Positions 26,901 to 38,900 of a stretch of DNA of 64,000 nt are shown piece by piece. Location: positions 37,491,829-37,555,828 of the forward strand of contig OX387187.1 in NCBI GenBank assembly GCA_947561395.2, read 5' to 3'. Each line of letters opens with the position of its first letter. The stretch's first letter is position 1. The notes under the pieces were generated by a model. It was not told the origin of the DNA, did not search any database, and worked only from the letters and a program-made list of their open reading frames with translations. The stretch is from Buxus sempervirens. Taxonomy: Eukaryota; Streptophyta; Magnoliopsida; Buxales; Buxaceae. The position numbers were made by a program, and so were the translations under genes.

Positions 26901-29900
26901 CTCTCTTGACCCATCCCGTGCAACCCAAACTTACTGGTTATCACCTTTAGCCATAGCGCCTCCTTTTCGACCACGAGTCTCCATAGCCACTTCCCAAGTA
27001 GAGCAATATTCCGAGTTCTGATGTTGCCCAGGCTCAAGCCACCCTCTTCCATTTCTTTACACACCATGTCCCATCTTACTAAGTGGTCTTTCTTTCCACT
27101 ACCTCCACCTTCCCACAAAAAATCCATTTGCATTTTCTCTAAACCTTTCACTACATGACTGAGAGCTTTAAAGAGGGAAAGATAGTACACCGGGAGATTT
27201 GCTAAGGCTGATTTGATTAAAGTGATTCGACCCCCCAAAGATAAATAATTCTTTCTCCACACCGCTAATCTTTTCCCCACTTTCTCTAGGACCAGATCCC
27301 AAAATTGCTTTTTTAGAGGGCGAATTCCTAGGGGAAGGCCTAGGTATTTTAGAGGAAAAGCTAAGGATGTGCACCCTAGAAGGCTCCTACCCTCTTTAAG
27401 AATGTTCTTTTCCATGTGGATGCCTGTAATTGAACTCTTATTTAGATTGATCTTTAACCCAGAAGCAATCTCAAAGCACCTCAAAATGTCCGTAGCCCAT
27501 CTCAAATAATCCAAAGAACTGCCTAGAAAAAGGATAGTATCATCCACAAATTGCAAATGGGAGACCTCCACCTTATCCTCTCCCACCACAAGACCCTGAA
27601 TTTTGCTCCTATCAATTGCCATTGTAAAAAACTGACTCAAGACATCACTCACAAGAGAAAAAAGGAAAGGGGAAAGAGGATCTCCTTGTCTGAGGCCCCG
27701 AGATGTAGTAATATAACCATTTACACCTCTGTTTATTAGAAAGGATAAAGTCACATTCCCTATGCAACCCTAGACCCACTTATGCCATACTTCCCCAAAA
27801 CCTTTCCATCTGAGGACCTCATCAAGGAAGGACCATTCAACTCTATCATAGGCTTTTTCCAAGTAAATCTTCACCACAAATCCGGCTCTTCCCTTCCTTT
27901 GGTATTCCTCCACACATTCATTAGCAATCAAGCAACCATCTAGGATTTGCCTACTAGGAATGAAAGCACATTGATTAGGGGAAACAATCAAATCTATAAC
28001 TTCCCTTAGCCTTGAAGCTAATGCTTTGGCCACTATCTTATAAAGGCTAGTGGTAAGACTTATAGGGCGAAACTCCTTTATATCCTTGGCCCCTTGTTTC
28101 TTGGGAATGAGAGATAGGAATGTCGCATTTGTTACTTTATTGATAACCCCATAACTATGGAATTCCTTGAACACCTCAAATAGATTCTACTTCACTGTAT
28201 CCCAACACTCCTGAAAAAAAGCTATGGTGAATCCATCTGGACCCGGGGCCTTTTCTGAATTTAGCTCCCATACTGCCTTTTTGACCTCCTCCATTATAAA
28301 AGGCCTTTCAAGCCACTTCTTCCTGAAGATCTCTAATCTAGGACCCTCCATCTGGTTCAGCTTGAATTTAAATTTGGCTTCAGACTTAAAAATGATTGGC
28401 ATAGAAAGATCCTAAAGCATTAATTATACTATCTTTATTCTCCAACTCCTCCCCATCTACAGAAATGCAAGAAATCTTATTCTTTTTCCTTCTCCCATTA
28501 GCAAACCTATGGAAGAACTTTGTATTCCCATTACCTTCCTTCAGCCATTGGACTCTAGATTTCTGCCTCCAATTAATGTCTTCCTATCTTAGCCACCCAT
28601 TAAGTTGACGTTTGGCATCCTTCCTTCTTTCTAACTCATGACTACTAACTACTAAGGTTCCTCCTTTCCTCAAGAGAGTCAATTTCTGCAATTTTAGACA
28701 TGAGAATCTGAATGTTGGACTCCACTCTCCCAAAAACCTCTTTATTCCAAATTTTTAGTTTATTCCTTACAAACTTCAATATGCCCATAAATCTAAACCC
28801 CGCCTAGCCTTTGCTTTGAGAAGAACCCTCCTTCCTCCAATCCCTAACTAGGACCTTAAAAAGACTTATGAAGGATCCACATATTTGCAAAACGGAATGG
28901 AGGACATCCCCAACTTAAGAAAGCATCTGTGGATAGCAAAATGGGGATATGGTCTGAAGTGACTCTTACACAAGCTTTTAGGATGGCATTTGGGAAGTGA
29001 TTCTCCCACTCTAAGGATACAAGTGCACGATCTAACCGACTACACACTGGGTCCATTTGCATATTAGACCGAGTGTAAAAAGCACCCTGAAGACCCACAT
29101 CCTCTAACTGAAATTCATTCACAAAATTTGAGAAACCTCTCATACTCCTAGTTATGCGAGTACCACCTTTTTTCTCAGAAGAAAACCTAACAACATTAAA
29201 GTCACCTGACACACCTAGGAAGATTTGACGACCTTCGAATCAGTGCCAATTCAGACCAGAAATCCTCCCTTTTATGGGGATCATTGGGGCCATAAACACC
29301 TGTGAGGCTCGATACGTATCGGTATTGCCATAAGGTGATACAACTCGGTATTGGTCAGTATCGGTCAGTATCGGGTTTGGTATCGGACGTATCGGCTGAT
29401 ACAACTCGGTATCGGGCTAGACTGATACCAAACCTGATACCGAGTTTTTAAACCTTGGAGGCACCACCTAAACTGATCATCTATACTCTCTACAGAGATG
29501 GACAAAGAGAATTGGCCTACCTGGGTTTGCTTACCCCTTATCTCTTCCGGATTCAAAATAATTAGGATGCCACCAGACGCACCTGAGGACGGAAGACAAG
29601 ACCATTCCCTTCTGCTACCCGACCACAAATATGATACAAGTCTTTCTGAGAAACTTTCCTTTTTTGTTTCTTGTAATACTAGGATTAATGGCCTCCATTT
29701 CTTGCATAAAGCCCTAACCGGCCTTTTTTTTTCTACACCCCCAAGCCCTCTTATGTTCCATGAGATTATCCTCATCCAGCAATAACATATCTCCCACCTT
29801 CACTCCTAGAACGACCTCCTTTCTTTTTGTATTGCAACGACCATTCAAGATTTCTGAGCTCCCTTGAACTGGTTTCCTTCCCCTTTTTCTTGGTATCTTT

Positions 29901-32900
29901 TGGAATGTTAACCTGGTTCAACGTATTTTCCACACTCACTGCATTACCAGCTTTGTCCTTTACTTCAATCCTAAACAACTCAAAGATTTCTTCTAATCTT
30001 TCTTGCTTCATTCCACTCCTTTTGGAGCCCTTTTTCCCACAACTCCCCATAGTACCCTCCCTTCCATGCCCAGGACCATCAGAACTCAGAAGTGCCTGTT
30101 TTAAAGGAGGTTGCTGTAGAAGACCTGTGGGAGAATGAGGAGGCATACAAGCAGCAGAGATAATAGAAGAAGGATTGCCCAAGTTAGGACAAGAAGCAAC
30201 TTTATCCCCTACTCCTCTCCTCAACGTACCTGGAAAGACATTCTCTGAAACCAGAGCTGAAAGATTTGAACAAACCGCTGGAGAAGTAGAGGAAGTCATG
30301 TTGGATGGAAGAGAATAGGCATGAACAGGAGATGGGTGCCTTCAAAGGTTAATCCTCTTGACAATATCAGCATCATTTGGCTCCCCCACTGAAAGTGCTT
30401 CTTCTTTGCCCTCAGGTGGAGGTTGGAGATCACTATTCACTTGCCCTCCTTCATTCACTGCTACCTGGAGGCATCCCTTCTCTGCATCTTCTAAATTGGT
30501 AGAATCCTCTGAGCGGTAGTTGCTGACAGTTTTTGGAGAATTTGGGAGCGAGAAAAGAGATACTCCATCATTCATTGCTACCTCCATTACACTACCCAGG
30601 TATGAGTCGTATGACGACAAGTAATCTTTATCTTCCGATTCCTTAGCCAGAGAACGACGCACTCTAAGAGGAAAGTCACCATCTTCTAACGTAATCCCAT
30701 CAGATCTGGTAGGACTCGCCAAATCATGAGACCGCCTGCTGTAGCACCCCGAAGACGACCCCAATGATCTCTCCACAGACTCCTTTTGTATGCTGTCCCC
30801 AACCTGGAGATCAGCATAGCCGTGGTTTGCCTTTCCTGAAGATTCGAAACAGGATTTACCTGAAGTAAACTTCTCCATCCATTGCACCATTGCCGAATGA
30901 ACCTGGATCGCAATTTCCTGCGATATCCATTCCGGATCCAACTTTGGCGACAACTTTCTTCCGTGATTCTGCTCATGGCGTTTTCTGCTCACTGACCTTC
31001 CCCAATTTCTGCTGGTGATGGAGTTGGATGAAATTGAGCACGTTCTAACTTGCTTGGGTCCTCTAGAAGAAGGACCGGAGCCTTCACAAATATTATCAAA
31101 CTTCTGCAACTTAGTTGGGCCCCCATCTGGCCCAGGATAACATGCCATGTCCCCCAACACCAAATTAGAAGTATACGGCTGGCCCACAGTTGGTTCAACG
31201 TGCGAAATCCAATCTGTAGGCCCTTTCATACCTCCTGAATTCAAAAATTGTTGTGCAAGGACACCTGTAGCCGACCTATTTTGTAGGCTAACAGGCAAGG
31301 GTCCCTTTTCAGAGACACGATTTTCCCCTTCGATCTCCCTCTTGCTACCACGTACAAGGTAATCCGCCACATCAGCTTCTCCTTCAACCTTCGTCCAACA
31401 ATTCTGCACCCTACCAGCAGAATCTCTGTTATCCTTCTCTTCCACCTCCAGCGCTAATTCGTAACAACAACTTCCATCCCACACACAGACCATACGAGGA
31501 ATGCGCCTCTTCCACTCTTCTCTTACCTTGATGTTTCTCTTAACCAGGTTGTTATCTAGTACTGACATCTTTCCCACCTCCATTAATCCTCCAGCCATGC
31601 CACCTACAAAGTCCAATGTCTTTCAAGTGAAAATATGAAGTGGTATTCCAGAAACTGAAACCCATGATTCTCCCTGATGAAAGCCACCTATAATAGATGA
31701 TCCCTGTAGCAGGAGGCGAGAAACCACAATTCTAGAGTTTAAGCACCATATTTCACCAGCACCAATGATCCTTCGTGCTTCCTCCTTAGATGCTGCAAAC
31801 AATACAGCTTTCCTAGCAGTGAGAGGGAATATCTGAACTCCACTTAATCCCAAGCTATTCAAAGCATCTTGAGAGTTGACTTCCCAGCTCCTAATACTAG
31901 AAGGCTGAAATAAGAGAATTGCCCTGCTCCAGAAGTCTTGACTAGGACAAACAGATAACACCGGAGACCACCTATAGTTATGCACCCCTGAAACCACTCT
32001 GTTTGTATCAAACAATTCCTTCAACCCTTCCGGAGGAATATCCTTTGGGCATCCATCAGCCTTCGACGAAACTTGAGAGCCACCCATCGCTAGGCTTCCA
32101 AGTGCATTAGAAATGTATGACCATCTGCTGGACCCTTCACTCTCCGGCAAAATCAGTAAGACCCCTTTCTGTTCGGACTTTTTCTCTGAGTATACAGACA
32201 GATGAATGAAGCTTCCTCCTAACCTCGACGATTAGAACTTTAGTCTTTGATTGCAGAGTATGCAAACGGCCAACCGGGTTTCTTGATTTATTTATTTCCA
32301 TAACAGTATTAGCCAGCCACTGTGCTTCATCTACTTCAAGCACCATCCACCTTGTGAGACTCTCTACAATCTCAGTGATACGAAGAGACCTCTTGGAACC
32401 ATAATCCAAACATTCGAAGGTGAAAACCTTCCACTGTATAGAGACTGAATGCCTTCGGGATTTACATACAGGCAGCCCCTGTTTTCTGTCCAAAACAGAG
32501 GGATTTCCCATATCTTTTCGCTTCTCTGCCCCAAAACCCTTATTCCCTATTCGTGCTGGAAGTTTCTGCCCTTCATTTTGCTTCACAAGCTTCTGAACAG
32601 CCAGCGCAATATCCTTTCTACTATAACCAGCCTGCTGGAGGTCGTTGCAGAGAAGGGCTACATTTGAGTCCAAGTTGTTTCGCAGCTCTGCTTCACCTCT
32701 AATGGACTCCGAGCATTTACCCTTTGAACGGTGTCGACGCCGAACATCCGTCCACCCGTCCCCTTCCTGGTACACCTTCTCAGGCTCCGGCGGGCCCGAC
32801 CCCTTTGATTTCATTCGAGTTGGCCGACCTTCCTCAGCCATATTGACGAACCCCTAAGTCGGCCCTTTATCTTCCGCCTGTGACTCACCTCATCGTCTCC

Positions 32901-35900
32901 AGCTGTTCGTCGGTGACGTCGATTCCACTACCCGTCACGCTTCCACCTCCGCTAGTACCAAACACATAGTCGTCGATGATGCATTGTTGTCGTCACACCT
33001 TCGTCGTTGCTCACTTTCGTCGACTCGCTCTCCTTTGTCGTCTCGCTCAGAGGAGAGGATCACCTTCGTCGTCGCTGGTCGCTCACCTTCGTTGCACACA
33101 AAGTACAGAGGGGAAATGATCACCTTCGTCGTCGCTTGTTTCTCTTCATTTCTTCCTTCTCTCTTTCTCTTCCTTTCTTCTCTCTCTCTCTATTTTGTTC
33201 TTTTTTCCTCCTTGTCTTCTAGCCTTCATATTCTTATCTTTTCTTGAAGCCCAAGCAACCATTTCTTGATGCTTAAGTATAATTTCTTCTGTTTTGGCGC
33301 CTTTTCCCTTACGAGTTAAGACGAGAATTTAAGTCTTAGCCCCAAAATTTTAATTTAATTTTTATTCTAGCCTCCCAATTCATTTTAATTTAAATTCCTT
33401 ATGCTGTTAGCCTAACTTGTCCTGCATCAGTCAGTTCTTTAGGAACTGGCTGCTCTGAGCCTTCTTTATAGCTTCTGTTTCAAAAAGGATGAATAAAAGC
33501 TCCCACTTACTAGAGATCTACCATTATATGGGGGAAGGAGTAGAGACAAGGTTATTCCATTTTTCTTTTGTTTAATTAACAATCTATCTATTGTTGGATC
33601 TTGAGCTCTTCAATTCTATTCAAATTTATGCAAAAGGGGTTATTGTTCCTTAAGAAATGGTTGATGATGGAGATCTTGGATCTCCTCCTTATCATGAGTC
33701 CCTTGCTGATATGGCGGAAACTTGGTTATTCTTTAAAAATGGTTATTATTTGCTTATGTTTCTTCCCATGAAAAAAGAGGCATATCATATATTTTTTGTT
33801 GCGGATCCTCAACTTGTATTAAGCAACATAGTGTTTTATGGATTTAGATGCTCCATAACCTTAAGATTCAGCTTGAACAGCCTTGTGAGTTGGTTCGGCT
33901 AATTATGATTACTACACCTCATTTTGTGCCCTTTTATGGAGTGCAGTTGAAGTATTGTCTCACTAATGTTTTAATTCTCTTATTCTTTGTGATGCTTGAC
34001 CAGTTCTGTTTATAGCTTGATTCTATTATACACGTTAGACTCACATGCATTTCTGTGCCTGTTATGTGCAAGGTTCGAGACATGCAAAAGTTTCTATCTT
34101 TGTTTGCTTTGAAATTTGCAGAACAACATGTGTACAGTCCAATTATAATTTGTGTAAATACTTATTTTGTCATATTGTTCAATTATAATTTATGAAGTGC
34201 ATAGACCTCGATAGTGTCTATTTGATAGCTATGGGATCTCCTAATTGATTTTGCTTAGTGGAAATATAATTTTGTTTCTTTTGTATTTTTCTGTGTTTAT
34301 GTGGCTGGATCAAATGTCTAGATTTTTGGGGTTCTTATTTCTAACACCCCATTTGTGCTTTTTTTGAAATGTAATACAGTGTATCTCACTGATCATGGCT
34401 TTTAGCTGTAGGTTGATGACTTCTTAGGTTTGCTCATCTTTGTTTCTAAGCCCTACATTTGGATTCTATCTTCTTCAGTAATTTGATAATTGATATTTTA
34501 GAAATTTGATTCTTATCTGAGACCTGGGTAGATTTTTCTTGAGGTGCTTCCCCAATATGTGATTACAAACAAAGTGCTTTCAGAGTAGATTTTATGGGAT
34601 TCAAAAAATGCAAGTAATAGGCCTACTTATTTGTCTACTGATATTCAGTCCGACCACTGAAGATGTATTCTTTATTTTAAATTGCATTGATGTCATTTCA
34701 TTTTTAGTTCTACTAATATTCTGAGCAGTAAATACACCACCAGAGTGTTTTGTTACAGACTACAGATTTAGTGATAAGGGGAATTGGATTTGCATTTTAC
34801 ACATCTTCGTATTTTCTTTGTTTTTTTAATCACTTGTTATTACCTACCTAGGGAGCTTTTTTTTTTTTGTAAATTAATCAATCTTTCATAGTTTAAATGA
34901 TCTGCATCATCTGCAAGTTCCCTAATTTCGGTTTTCCTCACTGTGTGCATATTTCTTGAAGATTTAACTTTGGCTATGTGTGTCTTTTTAATTTTTTTGT
35001 GACAGACTTGTTCTTGCTCTAAATACTCAGAAGTATATGTATTTTTTGATCAGTCAAATATTTCTATTATTTTATTGTCTGCATTGAAATTTTGTCAGCA
35101 GTTACGATCCAAGATTTGTTTAATTTTCACAGTACCGTGATATACTTGCTCTATTCAGCCCCTTGATCTTGGTGTAGTGTTTGAGTAAGATCTCATGATC
35201 CAATTAATGCTTGACAGTTGCTGTGCTCTTTCATGGAAATTAAAGGCACCCAAGGTTAAATGCCAATTTTGGCACAGGCCTTTCTAATTGCTTTTTCAGA
35301 ATCTCTCATCCAGAAATGGAGAGGCTGATGTTGTATATCTAGTATTGTATATAGTAGTAAATATAGCAAAATCATCTAATAAATAGTAACACTCAAACTA
35401 ATTGTAAGAAACATGGTTCATCTTCTACTTTAGGCTTCTAGTTGAGGGTCAGATGCTTGCTCATCAGGAGTGTTAGTTTTTTCTGATTATCCGTCTATTA
35501 TTTTAAGTTTGACTGAATCTTATCTCTCTTAGGATTTGATGTTTGGCAGATCTGTCGTGTCGAGGACCTTACTTTTGATGGCGTTGTCAAGGGAAGTATT
35601 GTTCACATACACAGGGCAAGGACTGTCATTGTTGGAACCGACGGCATGATAAGTGCATCAGAATTAGGTGATTCAGAGTCCTCCAATATGTGTTAATATT
35701 ACTTAATATCTGGTTTCCTTTTCAGCTGAATTTTTTTTCCTATTTATTTTATTTTCTTTCTTTGCATTTGTTTTCTTTCATTCTTGTCCTCAAAATCCAC
35801 GTTTAAAGAAGTCCTCTTTGTTAAAAGATTGAATTGCTGCGAGTCTATGATCTTGAGACTTGTCAAGAACCACTTTTCAGGTTGCACAAAGGGTATTGGT

Positions 35901-38900
35901 AAAGGAAACTATTCTAATGGAGCGGGAGGTGGTGCTGGGCATGGGGGAAGAGGAGGCTCTGGATATTTCAATGGGACACGAAGCAAAGGAGGTAGAAAAT
36001 ATGGTGATGCTGATCTTCCTTGTGAGTTGGGAAGTGGAACTAATGGCCCCAATGGGCATGTTGCTGGAGGGGGTATGATAGGTATGACTAATGTGAATAA
36101 TTTTTAGAAACCAGTATTATTGGAAGAGATATTTGATTTAAATCATATCCTGAATTGTTTCCTATTAATTGGCTTGTCAATAATTCAGTTCTGGAAATGT
36201 TAGTGTTTCCATTTTTCACCTGAAATATTTTTCAATGAGAATCTTCTTTTCTGATTTTATTTTCTCTGAGGTTCAGTGATCAGATCCCATTCCTTATTTG
36301 TGTTTTTTGTTGTTGTTGTTGACATGATATTCTTGTATGCATAAAAATTGTCATGGTACTTAAAAATAAACTGGAGGGGTGAGGAAGTAATTGTTTCTGG
36401 AGTTTGATATCCACAAAATGTGTAAGGATGAAATGACTTGCATACAATGACCTTCATTTATCATGTACATGTATGGGATTTCTTATCTTAAAAGCTGCTG
36501 TTTCTGTGACAAGTTTTTCTTGGGCTTTTTTCAATTTCTATAAATGTATGGAATAGCCTAGATAAATTATTATATCATTGTGTGAGAAGTATAGCTGTTA
36601 CGTAGAAGCATTGGATGAACATTTAATGGAGGTGAATGAGGAATATAATGCTCATTATAATTGGCTGTCTTATTCTGTGTGCAAACATTAATTTAAAAGT
36701 GATATTTTGATGGTTCTTTTTTAGGGTGAATTAAAGGACAACTTCCTCTGGGTTCTTATTAAATTCTGATTAGGAGAAAATCTAGACGAGACAATATTCT
36801 TTAGAAGATTGGGATTAGTTCTAAATGATTTTATCATTAGCTGATTTTCAATTTTCTGATATTTATTTTGATCTATGATATGTAAGGACAGTTTTTCTTG
36901 TAGATGTTTTGTGTGCTGGTTACTTCTGAGACAACATGAATTTCAACGCATCAACATGCAGGTGGGTGCTTTCAGATGTGCCCATTTTCATCTTCACCTG
37001 CTGTTGCCACATTGCTGATGCTTGACCCATCTTGTAGCAACCAGTTTAACCTTCTGAAATTTCAGGCACATATTTGGAAGATCATTCAACAATATTCAAC
37101 CACTGAATGTTACCTTCAGAATTCAGTTTACTGTGGAATTTATTTCAACTTTAGGGTCATTATCACTACCCTGTTTACTGTTCCCAGTGTTTCACTTTTT
37201 TTCTTGGTTATCCTTTGGCCTTGTACTCTGAACATGGCTGTGAATCTAGTTTTTAAATTCCTACTCTAATTTACAACCATCACCTTGAAGAGTTGGGAAT
37301 TTTTAAATGCAGAACGTGGTTATTAAAGCTTCCATTTGCCTCTTCAAAAGTGTGATTATGCCATTCCTAGAGTCATTTATGTTATTAGCTAGTACTTAAA
37401 ATTCTATGCCTTAGATGAAAGGTTTAGATATATCTTTGGGCCAGGGCTTAGTTGTGAGGCTTCTATAAAGACTTAAATATAAACTCTGTGGGGGACTGCA
37501 AAATTGTTAAATAACTGCATCTTATAGTTTTTGAATTTCATTACTGCTGTGATTTTTCTTGCTGTTTTTTGTGGCTAAATTTTTTTCAAGCATCAGCTAG
37601 CTTTATCCCTTGACATATTTCCCAGTGTTGTGATTTGATGGCCATTTATTTAGCCTCATTAAGGAATATGCTAGTTTGTTATTTAGCTTCCACCATGACC
37701 TCCATTTCTCTAATAAAGTTATTCATATTTTCGCTGCAATGTCAGAGAATGGACCTTTTTTTTTATATATATATAATGATGGGAAACTGCTAATTGATGT
37801 TTGCATTTGGAGAATGTCATAGCCGTAACCATTTGAAGTTATCTTTTCTTCCCTCAGAATCATATTAGTAGACTTAATATTTAATTTTAGATTAGTATTC
37901 TTTGGACATATCTTGAAGAAAAAAGAAAAAAATAGCTTTCATATGGTTCAAAACTTGATCTTCATCTGTCCCTTATTTTTCAAATGTATTATCTTATTAT
38001 ACTCATATAGTGTTGCCTGAATGATGTTTTCCTTGTTACTTCTCTTTTATCTTTTTCGTGAATGGTATTATTGTTCCCTGGGTTTTCAGATGCTGCAAAC
38101 TTATATCTAGACAATGATGAATTTTACCTGTATTTATAATTTTTCCTTTTTGATGTGATGACATATGGATATCTTTAACTTGTGCTCCTTGCTGTGTTCT
38201 AGTGATGGGTTCTATTGAGTGGCCACTTTTAAAGCTGGTAATTTATGGATCTTTAAGTGCCGATGGTCAAAGCTATGGTATAGAAAGAATAAACCATAAT
38301 GCTTCATTGATGGGTGGACTTGGCGGTGGTTCTGGTGGGACAATCCTTCTGTTCCTTCAGACGCTTAATCTTGGAAGGAACTCATCTTTATCTGTTGCTG
38401 GGGGCAGTGGTGGCCCTCTTGGTGGAGGTGGTGGTGGTGGTGGCAGAGTACATTTTCACTGGTCTAATATAGCTGTGGGGAATGCATATGTTCCAATTGC
38501 AACCATAAATGGTACTATTGTTAGTAGGTACGCTTTATTGCATCATTATAAATATAAGCTCATTCTTTGTCTCAGTTTAGAACTTTAGATAGTATTACAT
38601 CTTTCAGAATTATAAACTCTTGAATAATCACAAGTTAAAACCTTCTCACCCTCCATCTCTTAATTTTTTGAATTTAGAACATTTTTTTAATCATTTTTGA
38701 CATCCATATGAATTATACATGTCAAAAAATTTTCCAGTTGTGTCATTGAGAGAAGAGCATGGGTCCATTTCTGAAATGTGTAAAATGGGGTGGTCGCCAA
38801 AAGGCACCCATGTGCCTGCCATATAAGCCTCTCTTCATGGTTTATATTTTTATCCATTTTAGAAAGTTGAAATGTTGAATATGTCTCTATTGTTGGATAT

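Larger units (their letters stand above)
25764..33154 (-). mobile_element. LINE copy F: apparently full-length 7.35-kb L1-like element with 19-bp TSD
   Basis: The 19-mer TTGTTTCTCTTCATTTCTT is repeated exactly at 25764-25782 and 33136-33154. Between them the minus strand reads a 5' UTR of about 290 bp, ORF1 (32841 to 29772), ORF2 (29775 to 25940) with endonuclease, reverse transcriptase and zf-RVT domains, and a 3' UTR ending in AATAATCC plus poly(A). Order and size fit a complete plant L1. It is inactive: frameshifts, several nonsense codons and an inserted MITE. It lies antisense in intron 8 and makes up two thirds of it. Confidence 0.93.

Noticed and set aside
30342-32841. Host protein gene on the minus strand
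   Set aside because: Long frames here are LINE F ORF1, shown by the W-x4-GIPLH motif, the ATGA link to the endonuclease frame and the flanking 19-bp duplication.
33657-33902. 81-codon frame in intron 8
   Set aside because: No recognised motif, no splice-phase fit between exons 8 and 9, which join cleanly without it.
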